Positions 51,169 through 60,956 of a stretch of 64,000 bases of DNA are shown in pieces. Each line of letters starts with the position of its first letter. Position 1 is the stretch's first letter. This DNA comes from Robiginitomaculum sp. GTDB lineage: Bacteria > Pseudomonadota > Alphaproteobacteria > Caulobacterales > Maricaulaceae. Made by a program: the position numbers and the translations under genes. The stretch is from positions 1 through 64,000 of the forward strand of contig JALSHE010000106.1 of the NCBI GenBank assembly GCA_026982415.1, written 5' to 3'. The notes beneath the pieces were generated by a model. That model was not told where the DNA came from, did no database searches, and was given only the letters and a program-made list of their open reading frames with translations.

Positions 51169-52716
51169 ATGGACAAAGCTTTAAAACGAAAACTGGTCAA
51201 CGTTCTCGGTGCTAAAAATGTTATTACCGATGCGGACGAGTGTGCTTATTTTTCCCAAGACGTGTATAGCCGCGCCGAATTTACCAGTAGTGCGGTGATG
51301 CGTCCCGCTAATATTGACGAACTCGCAGCCGCCGTAAAACTAGCCACAAACAATGGCTTTGCCGTCTTCCCGCGCGGTGGCGGACTGTCCTATACGGGCG
51401 GTTATCTGCCCAGTACCAATAAATCGGTTAGCATAGATACATCGCGTATGGCCAAGATTGTCGAAATAAATGCGGACGATATGTATGTAACCGTAGAGGC
51501 CGGATGTACGTGGGCGGCTTTGCATAAAGCGCTTGCAGGCACGGGTCTGCGCACGCCGTTTTGGGGGACTTTATCAGGGTTATATGCTACGGTCGGCGGG
51601 TCGGTTAGCCAGAATTCTATATTCTTTGGCTCAGGGCTGTACGGCACGTCTGCGGACAGTGTTACGAGTTTGAAAGTCGTCGCGGCAGACGGGCGTATTG
51701 TCGAAACCGGCTCCGGTTTTTTCCGCAACTTCGGCCCGGATATGACGGGGTTGTTTACGGGGGATTGTGGTGCGCTCGGTATCAAGGCAGAGATAAGTTT
51801 AAAATTGATACGCGCACCGAAACACAAAGATCATGCTTCATTTAGCTTCGAGCGCTACCAAGATATGCTCCCGGCTATGAGCGAGATTGCCCGCCAAGGC
51901 CTAGCGTCCGAGTGCTTTGGTTTCGATCCGTTTTTGCAAGCCCAGCGCATGAAACGGGAAAGTTTGGCCAAAGACGTGAAAGCGCTTGCAGGCGCCCTAA
52001 AAGCTAGCGGTTCTGTTTTGGGTGCGCTTAAAACTGGCGCAAAACTTGCCAGTGTCGGGCGCGGGTTTATGAAAGACGTGCCGTATTCCGTTCACATCAC
52101 CAGCGAGAGCCACCACAAACAAGCCGCGCAATCCGACATTGAAGCCGTTCGAAAAATCATGAAAAATGCTGGCGGCACAGAGATCGAAAATGCTATCCCG
52201 ACATTGGTCGCGGCCAATCCGTTTAATCCGCCCAATTCCATGATCGGCCCGCAAGGAGAGCGCTGGGCGCCCGTACACGCGGTGGTGCCCCATTCCAAAG
52301 CAGTTACCCTGATGGATGCCGTCACAAAATTATTCGATGAGCACAAAGGCATTTGCGAAAAATACGAAATCGGTACGGGCTATCTCCTGACCAGTGTTGG
52401 CGCTAGCGCTATGGTTATAGAGCCTGTGTTCTTCTGGCCCGATGCCTTGATGGATATTCACCACCGCAAAGTCGAAGCCGGACATTTGCGCAAAATAAGT
52501 GGCTTTGCAGATAATCCGGATGCACGGGCAGCGGTCGGAAAAATACGTACCGCCTTAAAAAATCTAATGGCAGAGCACGGTGCCGCGCACTTGCAGATAG
52601 GGAAAACCTATGACTACCAACAGTCCTTAAACCCAGGTGCTCGCGCACTCCTCAAAGCAATAAAAGATGAAATGGATCCAGACGGCCTTATCAATCCAGG
52701 CTCCCTAGGTAGTTGA
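51169..52716 (+). CDS. FAD-binding oxidase of the vanillyl-alcohol oxidase fold
   Basis: A protein of about 515 residues with an FAD_binding_4 domain (FPRGGGLSYTGGYLPSTNKS as FAD-phosphate loop, GGSVSQNSIFFGSGLYGTSA) and a C-terminal FAD-oxidase domain ending LINPGSLGS. This family includes glycolate, D-lactate and 2-hydroxyglutarate dehydrogenases and aryl-alcohol oxidases. No iron-sulfur domain. GGGA stands before the ATG at 51169; an ATG six codons upstream is possible. Oriented away from the nitrilase-fold gene. Substrate unknown, probably a 2-hydroxy acid or aromatic alcohol. Confidence 0.85.
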   Translation: MDKALKRKLVNVLGAKNVITDADECAYFSQDVYSRAEFTSSAVMRPANIDELAAAVKLATNNGFAVFPRGGGLSYTGGYLPSTNKSVSIDTSRMAKIVEINADDMYVTVEAGCTWAALHKALAGTGLRTPFWGTLSGLYATVGGSVSQNSIFFGSGLYGTSADSVTSLKVVAADGRIVETGSGFFRNFGPDMTGLFTGDCGALGIKAEISLKLIRAPKHKDHASFSFERYQDMLPAMSEIARQGLASECFGFDPFLQAQRMKRESLAKDVKALAGALKASGSVLGALKTGAKLASVGRGFMKDVPYSVHITSESHHKQAAQSDIEAVRKIMKNAGGTEIENAIPTLVAANPFNPPNSMIGPQGERWAPVHAVVPHSKAVTLMDAVTKLFDEHKGICEKYEIGTGYLLTSVGASAMVIEPVFFWPDALMDIHHRKVEAGHLRKISGFADNPDARAAVGKIRTALKNLMAEHGAAHLQIGKTYDYQQSLNPGARALLKAIKDEMDPDGLINPGSLGS

Positions 52717-52823
52717 TGCATAGCGACTGTAGAAAATACATTCTACCATAAATGCGATGTCTGAATGTGGCTTGTCTGAAATATTTCTTGTGCTAGTTTT
52801 GTTCTCCGTAAGGAGAATATATT

Positions 52824-54224
52824 ATGCCTGAAATTCCGAACAGTTTTGTATATCATGATGCAGCCAATTTGCAGACTCTAGCCGAGCAAGTCGAGAGTGC
52901 CTATTCAAGTTTTAATGACGGCTCTGTGGTGCCTGCTTGGTCTTTCACAGAAACCAAACGCACTATTGCGGACATAGATTTTAAGAAGCCTGTTGCGCTT
53001 GAGGCTGCCCTTAGCGAAGCCGCCAATTTAATGGAGAACGGTGATTTACGTTCAGCTAGCGCCCGTTGTTTTGGTTATTTCAATCCAACCGCCGCTTGGC
53101 CTGCCGTGGTTGGGGATGTGCTGGCATCGGTGCGCAATCCGCAAATTTGTGTCACCTCCCATGCGTCCGCCTCTGTGACTATGGAGCGCAGAATTGCGGA
53201 TATGGTGTGCGCGAAGCTTTCTATGCCGGACGGTACGGCGCATTTTACCTCTGGTGGTTCCGAAGCCAATGAAACCGCTATGTTAGCGGCGCTGTGTCGT
53301 GCATCTAGTGATTATATTGAACACGGTGTTCGGGCATTTGATAATGCGCCCAGCCTATACGTCTCGGCGGATTCCCATTTGGCCTGGATTAAAATTGCTA
53401 AGGCTACGGGGCTTGGCGCCAAAGCCGTGCGGCTTGTCCCGACCAGCGGCGACGGACGCATGGACGCGAATGCGTTGGCAGACATTATTACCAAAGATAA
53501 GAAAGACGGGTTTCAACCGATCATGATCGCCGCCACATGTGGTACTACGGGCGCGGGCATGATCGACCCATTGGTTGCTTGCTACAAGGTTGCCGCGCGT
53601 GAAGATATTCATTTCCATGTGGACGCCGCATGGGCGGGAGCTTTGATATTTGACAAAAACAGGCTTGGTTTGTTAGCGGGCATAGAGCAAGCGGACAGCG
53701 TCACTATCGATGCTCATAAATGGTTGTCCGTGCCTATGGGCGCAGGTATAATTGCCCTGCGTGACCCGTCATATGCCGCCAATGTGTTTTCGGTCAAGAC
53801 CAGCTATATGCCTGAGGGTGACGGGCAAGATTTTTACATCACCACCAATCAGTGGTCGCGGCGGTTTTTGGGGCTGCGGTTGTGGATGATGCTGCGCGTG
53901 GTCGGCGAGGTGGGCTATAGGCAAATGTTTGACCAGCATTTTGCGCTAGCGGATTATGTGCGCCAACAACTCCCGAAACATGGCTGGCAGATCCGCAACA
54001 CAAGCACTTTGCCTGTCATTGTATTTGACGACAAACGGCACAACATAGATTCCCAGAAAATTGCCGACACGGTCGAGCAGCGTGGCAAAGTCTGGCTAGG
54101 ACGCGTAGCCTTTGAAGGTCGCAGCGTCCTGCGCATCTGCACAACAAGTTTTTTGAGTACCGAAGATGATGTAGATTTGTTGGTTAGTGAGTTGGATGTG
54201 GCGCGGCATATATTGAAAGCATAA
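52824..54224 (+). CDS. PLP-dependent group II decarboxylase
   Basis: A 466-residue fold-type I enzyme: AHFTSGGSEANETAMLAAL, ATCGTTGAGMIDPL, FHVDAAWAGALIF and the PLP lysine in IDAHKWLSVPMGAG. This matches the aromatic-amino-acid / glutamate / sphingosine-phosphate decarboxylase superfamily. AAGGAG is ideally spaced before the ATG. Specific substrate not evident. It ends the plus-strand catabolic run, though about 107 bases from the FAD oxidase, so it may be separate. Confidence 0.88.
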   Translation: MPEIPNSFVYHDAANLQTLAEQVESAYSSFNDGSVVPAWSFTETKRTIADIDFKKPVALEAALSEAANLMENGDLRSASARCFGYFNPTAAWPAVVGDVLASVRNPQICVTSHASASVTMERRIADMVCAKLSMPDGTAHFTSGGSEANETAMLAALCRASSDYIEHGVRAFDNAPSLYVSADSHLAWIKIAKATGLGAKAVRLVPTSGDGRMDANALADIITKDKKDGFQPIMIAATCGTTGAGMIDPLVACYKVAAREDIHFHVDAAWAGALIFDKNRLGLLAGIEQADSVTIDAHKWLSVPMGAGIIALRDPSYAANVFSVKTSYMPEGDGQDFYITTNQWSRRFLGLRLWMMLRVVGEVGYRQMFDQHFALADYVRQQLPKHGWQIRNTSTLPVIVFDDKRHNIDSQKIADTVEQRGKVWLGRVAFEGRSVLRICTTSFLSTEDDVDLLVSELDVARHILKA

Positions 54225-54338
54225 TTTCCTTTCATTCTCGATTATCTCTATACCCCTCATTAACCATAAAGCCAGTTCTGCTTTCAAACCCGGCGTTCCG
54301 GTCACTTTTGGTTAACCATAACTTGTTACACCTTGCCT

Positions 54339-54686
54339 ATGAAAGCTGCCCCTATGATTGCCGTAGAAATGATGATTGAGCCGGGGGCGGAGATGCTCCT
54401 AAAGCGTATGGGGCGGCAGATGTCGACCAAGGCACGTTCCAAGGTGATGAATCGGGCGCTGACCCATTTCCGCGAAAACGCCCATGTGTCGGAGGTTTCG
54501 GCTTGGTTTTCGGAGCTTAGGTTTGCGGCGGAGCGGCGCACGACGGTAAGACTATCGTGCGAAAACGCCGACTACGCCGATAGTTTGGCGGCAATGACCG
54601 GGCGTGGTCGGCCTAGTATTTTGCTGGATATTGTTTATCTTGCCGCCAGCCGTATGGACAAAGCGGACTTTGAGGCGCTAAGATAG
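54339..54686 (+). CDS. Hypothetical small protein
   Basis: A 115-residue, arginine-rich, mostly helical protein with no signal peptide: PGAEMLLKRMGRQMSTKARS, RALTHFRENAHVSEVSAWF, then RTTVRLSCENADYADSLAAM and a C-terminal ILLDIVYLAASRMDKADFEA. No family recognised. No good ribosome site is visible. It precedes another unknown gene on the same strand by 65 bases. Confidence 0.5.
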   Translation: MKAAPMIAVEMMIEPGAEMLLKRMGRQMSTKARSKVMNRALTHFRENAHVSEVSAWFSELRFAAERRTTVRLSCENADYADSLAAMTGRGRPSILLDIVYLAASRMDKADFEALR

Positions 54687-54751
54687 GGTAGCGCTAAAGT
54701 AGGGAAGCGTTAAAACAGGTTTGTGCATGTGCGCATGTTTGGGGAGTTGGC

Positions 54752-55462
54752 ATGGAAGACATAAATTGGATTTCGCTCTTTGCCATGGTGGTTTCGATCA
54801 TGGCTTTGGTCACACAATTTGCATTTGGCTTCTTGTCGCGAAAACGCGCCGTCGCGGAAACCAACCGCCAAATCGCCGAGACCAAGAAACAAGAAAAACT
54901 GCAGGCGGTCAGCGCCGAGGAAACCTATAAAGGCGAAGTGAGAGCCTGGGGCCGCGATGTAGTGCGCGAAATGTCCCTTGCCCAGCAATTGTGTAAAATT
55001 GATCCGGCAAAATTCACCACATCCGATTATGATTTAGAGCGCGGTAGAACCGTGGCGAGTTTGCGGGGCTTGCTTGATAAAGCAAAATGGCTGTTCCCTA
55101 ATCTGGCTGTGCCATCACATAATGAAAATTGGGAGGTGGATAATAAGCGCCGCCTGTCTGCGCTTGAAGCTATTTTGCATGCCTATCATGTTTTGGATAC
55201 GCTCGACCAAAATAACGAGCAGAACCGTAAGCGCAGTATTGCCAATATGCGAAATTTACGGAAGCAATTTGTCCGCGAAATGCGCCGTGCCGTCGACCCG
55301 CATGTCCGAGGCGACGACATAGAGCGCATTATGGAAGAGGTCGAAGAAGAGTTGGAAGAGGCCAAAGAGAACGGTAAAGAAAACGGCACGGAAACACAGG
55401 TAGAGCCAAGCGAACCAGCCGCCCCTATGAGCTTGAACGAGGCGGCGGGGATGCGGAAATAG
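54752..55462 (+). CDS. Hypothetical membrane-anchored coiled-coil protein
   Basis: A 236-residue protein: an N-terminal membrane helix (WISLFAMVVSIMALVTQFAF), then a long charged helical region (AVAETNRQIAETKKQEKLQA), a middle helical domain, and a very acidic coiled-coil tail (IMEEVEEELEEAKENGKENG). GGGGAG lies before the ATG, so translation is well supported. No family recognised. A hairpin follows the stop. Confidence 0.62.
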   Translation: MEDINWISLFAMVVSIMALVTQFAFGFLSRKRAVAETNRQIAETKKQEKLQAVSAEETYKGEVRAWGRDVVREMSLAQQLCKIDPAKFTTSDYDLERGRTVASLRGLLDKAKWLFPNLAVPSHNENWEVDNKRRLSALEAILHAYHVLDTLDQNNEQNRKRSIANMRNLRKQFVREMRRAVDPHVRGDDIERIMEEVEEELEEAKENGKENGTETQVEPSEPAAPMSLNEAAGMRK

Positions 55463-55464
55463 TG

Positions 55465-55490
55465 CTTTCCCTGAAGGTTAACAGGGAAAG
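55465..55490 (+). terminator. Stem-loop after the coiled-coil gene
   Basis: CTTTCCCT (55465-55472) pairs with AGGGAAAG (55483-55490) around a 10-base loop, 2 bases after the stop. No T-run follows, so intrinsic termination would be weak. Confidence 0.45.
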
Positions 55491-55526
55491 AATTAACGGG
55501 AAAGTGGCGCTTTTTGAGCGCTTATG

Positions 55527-56219
55527 CTAAAACTTACGTGTGACGCCTAAAGACACGACGGGGTAATATTTAAAATCTTTGATGTCTCGCTGAAGATTGT
55601 TAACTTCCTTTGTCAGTTCAGCCCTAAAAGTTGGATCATTGCTGAGTGTACCGCCCGTTGATACCAGCGATATTTCCGGTGTCCCTGTGAACAATATCCC
55701 TGCTTTAGCGTTGAAACTCCAGTTGCCACTTGCAGTCATAAAGCCATCATAGCCAATCCCTGCATAAGGTGCCAAATTTTTCAAAGACGCCGCCCCGTTC
55801 AACGTGCCAACTTCGGCTGGTGTAAAGCTTACATCGCCGATTTGTACATTTGTAGCCGGAGTTGCGGTCAAATCTAGGGTTTTGTCGCCGATATAGGCGC
55901 CGCCAGAAATATTGAAGCCGTTCTTAAATGGATGGAAATTTACCAACCCGCTAAAATTTGAAAATTTGAGATCACCCTCATAATTTATGCCGTCATAGAC
56001 CTCGTCGCGGCCAAATTTGAGATAGTCAAATCCACCAGTTACAGAGACATAATCAGAAAAAGCGGCCTTGGCATGTATGCCCACGCCCGCCGTGCCCACG
56101 CTCCCGCCAACACCAAATTCGCCAGAACCAGCGAAGGCGGCACTACTGACTGCTGAGAGAAAAATCGTGGCACTTAGTGCGCGAGATGCATTTGATAGAA
56201 GTTTTAGTTTGGTTTTCAT
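55527..56219 (-). CDS. Outer-membrane beta-barrel protein
   Basis: A 230-residue protein with a signal peptide (cleaved near SSAAFA) and alternating amphipathic strands (GIHAKAAFSDYVSVTGGFDY, FSNFSGLVNFHPFKNGFNIS, SGGAYIG, LAPYAGIGYDG, NFNAKAG-like) ending in VVSLGVTRKF with the C-terminal Phe recognised by the BAM machinery. Probably an eight-strand barrel with a long extracellular loop rich in Ala/Thr. Specific role unknown. Confidence 0.8.
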   Translation of the reverse strand: MKTKLKLLSNASRALSATIFLSAVSSAAFAGSGEFGVGGSVGTAGVGIHAKAAFSDYVSVTGGFDYLKFGRDEVYDGINYEGDLKFSNFSGLVNFHPFKNGFNISGGAYIGDKTLDLTATPATNVQIGDVSFTPAEVGTLNGAASLKNLAPYAGIGYDGFMTASGNWSFNAKAGILFTGTPEISLVSTGGTLSNDPTFRAELTKEVNNLQRDIKDFKYYPVVSLGVTRKF

Positions 56220-56356
56220 GGTCGCGTCCTTTGAAAGTAATGTAAATTTGCAACATACTAAGCGCAGAACAAATGCATTGAATCTGTTAACAAACCATCA
56301 ATTGCGATCAATAATTGTTTATTAAAAAAGCGTGGTGTGTTTAACAAATCTATATT

Positions 56357-57190
56357 CTAATCTATACCAAGGCTGGCTTTCAGCGGCCCTTCTTGGGGCA
56401 TGGCTATGGCGTGGAAACCGCCATCTACGTGGTGGGTTTCGCCTGTGCAGCTTGTGCCCAGCGATGACAATAGATACAGCGCGGCGCCGGCTACGCCCTC
56501 CAGGTCGGTGTTTTCTTGCATGGCGGCGGTGGCTTTGTTGAAGCGGAACATATGACGGCCAGAGCCGATACCAGCGGCGGCGAGTGTTTTAATCGGACCT
56601 GCGGAAATAGCGTTCACCCGAATACCGCGCGGACCGAGGTCGGCGGCTAGGTAACGAGTGCAGGCTTCAAGCGCCGCTTTGGCCACGCCCATAACATTGT
56701 AATTGGGCACGACCCGTTCCGAACCCAGATAAGTCATGGTGACCATAGACCCACCTTCGCTCATCATGGCGGCGCTACGTCTGGCGGCATCGACAAAACT
56801 ATAGGCGGAAATATCCAGCGCCGTTTTAAATCCTTCGCGGGTGGTTTGGTCAATAAAAGAACCAGCCAATTGGTCGCGCCCGGCAAAGGCTACGGAATGC
56901 ACCAGAAAATCCATTTCGCCCCACTCTTCTTTTATGGCACCGAACAAAGCGTCCATAGACGCATCGTCGGTGACATCGCACGACATGATAATTTTTGCAC
57001 CGAGGCTTTCTGCGAGAGGTCGAACGCGGCGCTCCATCGCTTCGCCTTGATAAGTGAAGGCAATCTCTGCGCCTTGAGCCGCCAACTGTTCAGCAATCGC
57101 CCAAGCAATAGAATTTTTATTGGCAACCCCCATGATCAACCCACGCTTGCCCGCCATCAAATTCCCGCTCGGATATTCTCGTTTTGCCAT
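56357..57190 (-). CDS. fabI: Enoyl-[acyl-carrier-protein] reductase (NADH)
   Basis: Last step of the fatty-acid elongation cycle. SDR-type FabI: LMAGKRGLIMGVANKNSIAW, the SVAF block, YLGSERVVPNYNVMGVAKAA (catalytic Tyr and Lys in Y-x6-K), ISAGPIKTLAAAGIG and GETHHVDGGFHAI. 277 residues from MAKREYPSG at 57190, preceded by a GGAG-like site. It is downstream of the paa operon on the same strand but separated by a stem-loop and about 120 bases. Confidence 0.94.
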   Translation of the reverse strand: MAKREYPSGNLMAGKRGLIMGVANKNSIAWAIAEQLAAQGAEIAFTYQGEAMERRVRPLAESLGAKIIMSCDVTDDASMDALFGAIKEEWGEMDFLVHSVAFAGRDQLAGSFIDQTTREGFKTALDISAYSFVDAARRSAAMMSEGGSMVTMTYLGSERVVPNYNVMGVAKAALEACTRYLAADLGPRGIRVNAISAGPIKTLAAAGIGSGRHMFRFNKATAAMQENTDLEGVAGAALYLLSSLGTSCTGETHHVDGGFHAIAMPQEGPLKASLGID

Positions 57191-57287
57191 GTCGTACTCC
57201 TGTAATTGTTTTACGTTTAATACCACGGCAAACGCACTTGGCTAGGGGGTATTGTTAGGGGGTAGGCTGGTTTTGACCACTGAATTT

Positions 57288-57310
57288 TTATACTTGGTAA
57301 ACAAGTATAA
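57288..57310 (-). terminator. Stem-loop directly after paaE
   Basis: TTATACTTG (57288-57296) and CAAGTATAA (57302-57310) are perfect 9-base arms around GTAAA. The hairpin abuts the paaE stop codon. It is AT-rich and lacks a T-run on the minus strand, so it may slow RNA decay or act as an operator rather than a strong terminator. Confidence 0.45.
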
Positions 57311-58363
57311 CTATGCATCAAAATTAATGGTTACGGTTTTACTCAAGGGAACCGACTGACAAGACAAGACATATCCGTCTGCAATTTCCTCTGGTTCCAA
57401 GCCGTAATTGATGGCCATGTCTACCTTGCCGTCTGTGATTTTGGCACGGCAGGTGGCGCAGACGCCGCCTTTGCACGAGAACGACGCGTCTAGACCTGCG
57501 GCCAGCACGGCTTCTAGGATAGAGCCGTGTTCGTCGCGGTAATCGACCTTGACCTTGCGCCCGTCCATGACCACATTAATTTTGACTTTGGCGTGGGCAT
57601 TGGCGGTGTTACGGCGCTCGCCAGCCTCGCCTACAAAGAACAGTTCGGAATGGATTTTGGCTTCTGGCTCACCCGTTGCTAGCAGGCTAGCTCGCGCCCC
57701 GTCGACCATGGATTTGGGGCCACACAAATAATATCCGTTTACATTCAAAGCAGAAAAAACGTGGGCGTGTAAATGGGCAGTTTTTTCACCGTCTATGCGT
57801 CCGTTGGAAAACGGAATATCCACCGCTTGTTTGGTCATAAACATTTGCGCGGAAAACCTGCCCATATATAAATTTTTAAGCGCCGCTAATTCGGCGCGAA
57901 ACATTGTGTGTTTGGCATCGCGGTTGCCGTAATAAAGGAAAAACTTGCTTTCATTATCGCTGGTTAAAGCCGTGCGGATCATGGACATAAGCGGTGTGAT
58001 GCCAGAGCCTGCGGCAATGCCGACATAAGTCCCGGCGGGTTTAGCGCTGAATGTAAAGGCACCGATAGGTGGGGATATTTCCAAAACATCTCCGGACTTT
58101 AACACGGTGTTGGCATAGGTGGAAAATGTTCCATCATCAATTTGGCGCACAGCGATACGAAATACATTTTCATGTGGCGCAGAGCAAAATGAATATGTGC
58201 GGCGTATGTCTTCGCCGCCTATATTTTTACGGACAATAACATGCTGCCCAGCCTTAAAGGTGAAAATAGATTTTAATTTATCAGCTATACCGAATGTGAT
58301 AGCCACGCTGTCTGGGGTCAGTTTTTCGACTTTGGCAACCGGGATTTTGTAAAATTTGGACAT
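57311..58363 (-). CDS. paaE: Phenylacetyl-CoA epoxidase reductase subunit PaaE
   Basis: Transfers electrons from NADPH to the PaaAC di-iron site. FAD domain (RRTYSFCSAP), NAD-binding domain (GIAAGSGITPLMSMIRTAL, FLYYGNRD) and a C-terminal plant-type ferredoxin with the cluster motif SFSCKGGVCATCRAKITDG and a fourth Cys in YVLSCQS. 350 residues, normal. Last gene of paaABCDE, starting 15 bases after paaD. Confidence 0.95.
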   Translation of the reverse strand: MSKFYKIPVAKVEKLTPDSVAITFGIADKLKSIFTFKAGQHVIVRKNIGGEDIRRTYSFCSAPHENVFRIAVRQIDDGTFSTYANTVLKSGDVLEISPPIGAFTFSAKPAGTYVGIAAGSGITPLMSMIRTALTSDNESKFFLYYGNRDAKHTMFRAELAALKNLYMGRFSAQMFMTKQAVDIPFSNGRIDGEKTAHLHAHVFSALNVNGYYLCGPKSMVDGARASLLATGEPEAKIHSELFFVGEAGERRNTANAHAKVKINVVMDGRKVKVDYRDEHGSILEAVLAAGLDASFSCKGGVCATCRAKITDGKVDMAINYGLEPEEIADGYVLSCQSVPLSKTVTINFDA

Positions 58364-58378
58364 TTCGTTCCCTTAAGT

Positions 58379-58825
58379 TTAATGGCACTTGAATCGGTCA
58401 AACGGCTCCAGGCAATCTTTGCAGGCATGGAGGGCTTTACACGGGGTCGAACCAAACTCGCTGATGAGTTTGGTGTTGGCCGAACCGCAGCGCGGGCAAG
58501 TGGGAGTGTGGGCGCCGGGTGGGTCAATACCGTAGATACGCAGTTTTTCGTGAGCAGATTCGGTGATCCAATCGGTCGCCCACGCGGGGGACAATTGGTT
58601 TTTAATACCAACATTATCGTACCCTGCCGTGTCCAATTTCTCCCGGATCATCTCGCTAATCATATCTGTGGCAGGGCAACCCACATAGGTCGGGGTGATG
58701 ACGATGCTTGGCGGCGAGCCGTTCTCAATACCGCGTACAATACCCAATTCAACAATATTGATCACGGGGATTTCCGGGTCCATAATCTCTGCCATCAAGT
58801 CCAGTAAATGTTCTTTGTCTACCAT
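58379..58825 (-). CDS. paaD: Phenylacetate degradation protein PaaD
   Basis: MIP18/SufT-like maturation factor needed for epoxidase activity. LLDLMAEIMDPEIPVINIVE is the DUF59-type N-terminus. The C-terminus has zinc-type cysteines CPRCG and CKDC with FDRFKCH. 148 residues. Located between paaC (7 bases) and paaE. Confidence 0.93.
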   Translation of the reverse strand: MVDKEHLLDLMAEIMDPEIPVINIVELGIVRGIENGSPPSIVITPTYVGCPATDMISEMIREKLDTAGYDNVGIKNQLSPAWATDWITESAHEKLRIYGIDPPGAHTPTCPRCGSANTKLISEFGSTPCKALHACKDCLEPFDRFKCH

Positions 58826-58832
58826 TCCAAGC

Positions 58833-59624
58833 CTACCATTTTAGGCCCGGATAGCTACGCTGCATAAATTGCATGTCAGCCAAAATATGCCCCAAATTAT
58901 CATCATGCTGCCCTTGGTGCCCGCCCATAATCATGCGTGCAGTTTCCGGCGGTGTCAGGCCGCCAGCTTCGGTGAAGACGCTTTCAACTTCCAACGTCCA
59001 GCCATCATAGTGCTGCGTGAAATCCGTAGACAGGCCAGCATTTACAGCATCCGCAAGACCCGCATCACGCACAAACATTTCGCCTGTAAAGCGCCAGAGA
59101 CAATCTAGTGCATCGGCCATGCGGGTGCGGCTTTCTTCTGTGCCGTCGCCGAGCCGCAGAAGCCAGGTTTTGGCAAAGCGAATATGATAGGCGATTTCCT
59201 TCAAAGACTTTTCTGCAATTGCCGCCAAAGTTTCATCTCTCGATTCCAGCAGAGCTTCGTATTGTAGTTTTTGCATGGTCGAGAACAAATACTGTTTCAA
59301 CATAATGTGGGCAAAATCCACATTGGGCTGGGCTACGAACAGGCAATTTGTATATTGTTCAAGCGGACGGGTCATGGCCAAGACGTCAGCATTGGGCGCT
59401 AAATCTTCCAGCGTTAAAATATGCTCGAACAACAATTTTGCCTGTCCAATCAAATCGAGTGAGATATTGGTCAAAGCAATATCCAGTTCCATTTCGGGAG
59501 CGTGGCCGCACATTTCGGACAGGCGTTGACCAAGGATTAGGGTATTATCCGCCAGCCGGAGCATGTAAATGGTCTCAGGTTTGCTCGGAGTTTTTGCTCC
59601 AATATATTTTTCCGCAACACTCAT
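58833..59624 (-). CDS. paaC: Phenylacetyl-CoA epoxidase structural subunit PaaC
   Basis: Ferritin-like partner of PaaA without the di-iron site: MLRLADNTLILGQRLSEMCG, DIALTNISLDLIGQAKLLFE, KSLKEIAYHIRFAKTWLLRL and GGHQGQHDDNLGHILADMQF near the end. 263 residues. Stops 7 bases before paaD. Confidence 0.94.
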   Translation of the reverse strand: MSVAEKYIGAKTPSKPETIYMLRLADNTLILGQRLSEMCGHAPEMELDIALTNISLDLIGQAKLLFEHILTLEDLAPNADVLAMTRPLEQYTNCLFVAQPNVDFAHIMLKQYLFSTMQKLQYEALLESRDETLAAIAEKSLKEIAYHIRFAKTWLLRLGDGTEESRTRMADALDCLWRFTGEMFVRDAGLADAVNAGLSTDFTQHYDGWTLEVESVFTEAGGLTPPETARMIMGGHQGQHDDNLGHILADMQFMQRSYPGLKW

Positions 59625-59628
59625 AACG

Positions 59629-59916
59629 CTACATATTTTTCACACCGTCAGGGACGGTATAGAAAGTTGAATGACGGTAAATTTTATCATCGGACGGATC
59701 GTAAAGTTCGCCCGCTTCTCCCGGATCGGACGCGATAATATCGCTGGATTTTATAATCCAGAGCGAGCTGGCCTCACCGCGTCTTGTGTACAGGTCACGC
59801 GCCGACAGGATAGCCGTCTCCGCGTCTTGGGCATGGACACTGCCTGCATGTTTGTGCGCCAGCCCGTTTTTGGAACGGATAAAAACCTCATAGAGATGCC
59901 AATTATTATTGCTCAT
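59629..59916 (-). CDS. paaB: Phenylacetyl-CoA epoxidase subunit PaaB
   Basis: Small subunit bridging the complex: NWHLYEVFIRSKNGLAHKHA, GSVHAQDAETAILSARDLYT and RGEASSLWIIKSSDI, the PaaB pattern. 95 residues. 4 bases separate it from paaC. Confidence 0.94.
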   Translation of the reverse strand: MSNNNWHLYEVFIRSKNGLAHKHAGSVHAQDAETAILSARDLYTRRGEASSLWIIKSSDIIASDPGEAGELYDPSDDKIYRHSTFYTVPDGVKNM

Positions 59917-59939
59917 AAATATTCCTTATGCTGCCCATC

Positions 59940-60938
59940 TTAAGCAACTTGTTCTTTAGCGCTCTGTTTTGCCGCATAGGCCTCTGCTGCCGCACGCACC
60001 CAAACCCCGTCTTTGGCGGCGGCGCGGCGCGCCTGTATCCGGTCTTTGCCGCAAATGCCGCCGTCTTTTATCACTGCCCAAAATTCGTCCCAGTCTATAT
60101 CGCCGTGGTCATAAGAGCCGCGCTCTTCGTTCCATTTTAAATCAGGGTCGGGAATGGTTAGGCCAAGGAATTCGGCTTGAGGTATGGTCGCGTCGATAAA
60201 GCGCTGACGTAGTTCGTCGTTAGAGTGGCGCTTAATGTTCCATTTCATGTTTTGTGAAGAATGGGTCGAGGCGCTATCGCTCGGCCCGAACATCATCAAT
60301 GACGGCCACCAGAAACGGTTGAGGCTATCTTGCGCCATTGCTTTTTGCTCTGCGCTGCCCCGCGCCAATGTGGTGACAATCTCGTAGCCCTGACGCTGAT
60401 GGAAGCTTTCTTCCTTACACACCCGCACCATGGCTCTAGCATAGGGGCCGTAAGAACAGCGGCATAAGGGTATTTGGTTAACAATCGCGGCGCCGTCGAC
60501 CAGCCAACCAATGGTGCCAATATCGGCCCATGTCGGGGTAGGGTAATTAAAAATGGTGGAATATTTGGCTTTTCCAGACAACAAATCCGCCACCATATCG
60601 TCCCGAGAACGGCCAAGGGTTTCTGCGGCGGAATACAGATAAAGCCCGTGTCCGGCTTCGTCCTGAATTTTCGCCAGTAAAATAAGTTTGCGTTTCAAGG
60701 TCGGCGCCCGCGTCACCCAATTGCCTTCGGGCAATTGGCCAATGATTTCAGAATGAGCATGTTGGGATATTTGCCGGGTCAGGGTCTGGCGATATTTCTC
60801 CGGCATAGCATCTTTGGCTTCTATAGTGTCGCCATTGTCGATACGCGCTTGAAAGGTGTCCCATAATTCGGCGTCATCTAGAATCTGCTGGTCAGCAGAT
60901 TTCTTTTCCTTGTCAGTGCGTAAATCGGTTGAATACAT
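59940..60938 (-). CDS. paaA: Phenylacetyl-CoA epoxidase catalytic subunit PaaA
   Basis: Di-iron monooxygenase that epoxidises the ring of phenylacetyl-CoA. Motifs: [40 protein letters not shown] and [20 protein letters not shown], giving the Glu/His iron ligands. 332 residues. First gene of the operon; an 18-base palindrome lies 19 bases upstream of its ATG. Confidence 0.95.
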   Translation of the reverse strand: MYSTDLRTDKEKKSADQQILDDAELWDTFQARIDNGDTIEAKDAMPEKYRQTLTRQISQHAHSEIIGQLPEGNWVTRAPTLKRKLILLAKIQDEAGHGLYLYSAAETLGRSRDDMVADLLSGKAKYSTIFNYPTPTWADIGTIGWLVDGAAIVNQIPLCRCSYGPYARAMVRVCKEESFHQRQGYEIVTTLARGSAEQKAMAQDSLNRFWWPSLMMFGPSDSASTHSSQNMKWNIKRHSNDELRQRFIDATIPQAEFLGLTIPDPDLKWNEERGSYDHGDIDWDEFWAVIKDGGICGKDRIQARRAAAKDGVWVRAAAEAYAAKQSAKEQVA

Positions 60939-60956
60939 GGATGTAGTCTATATATT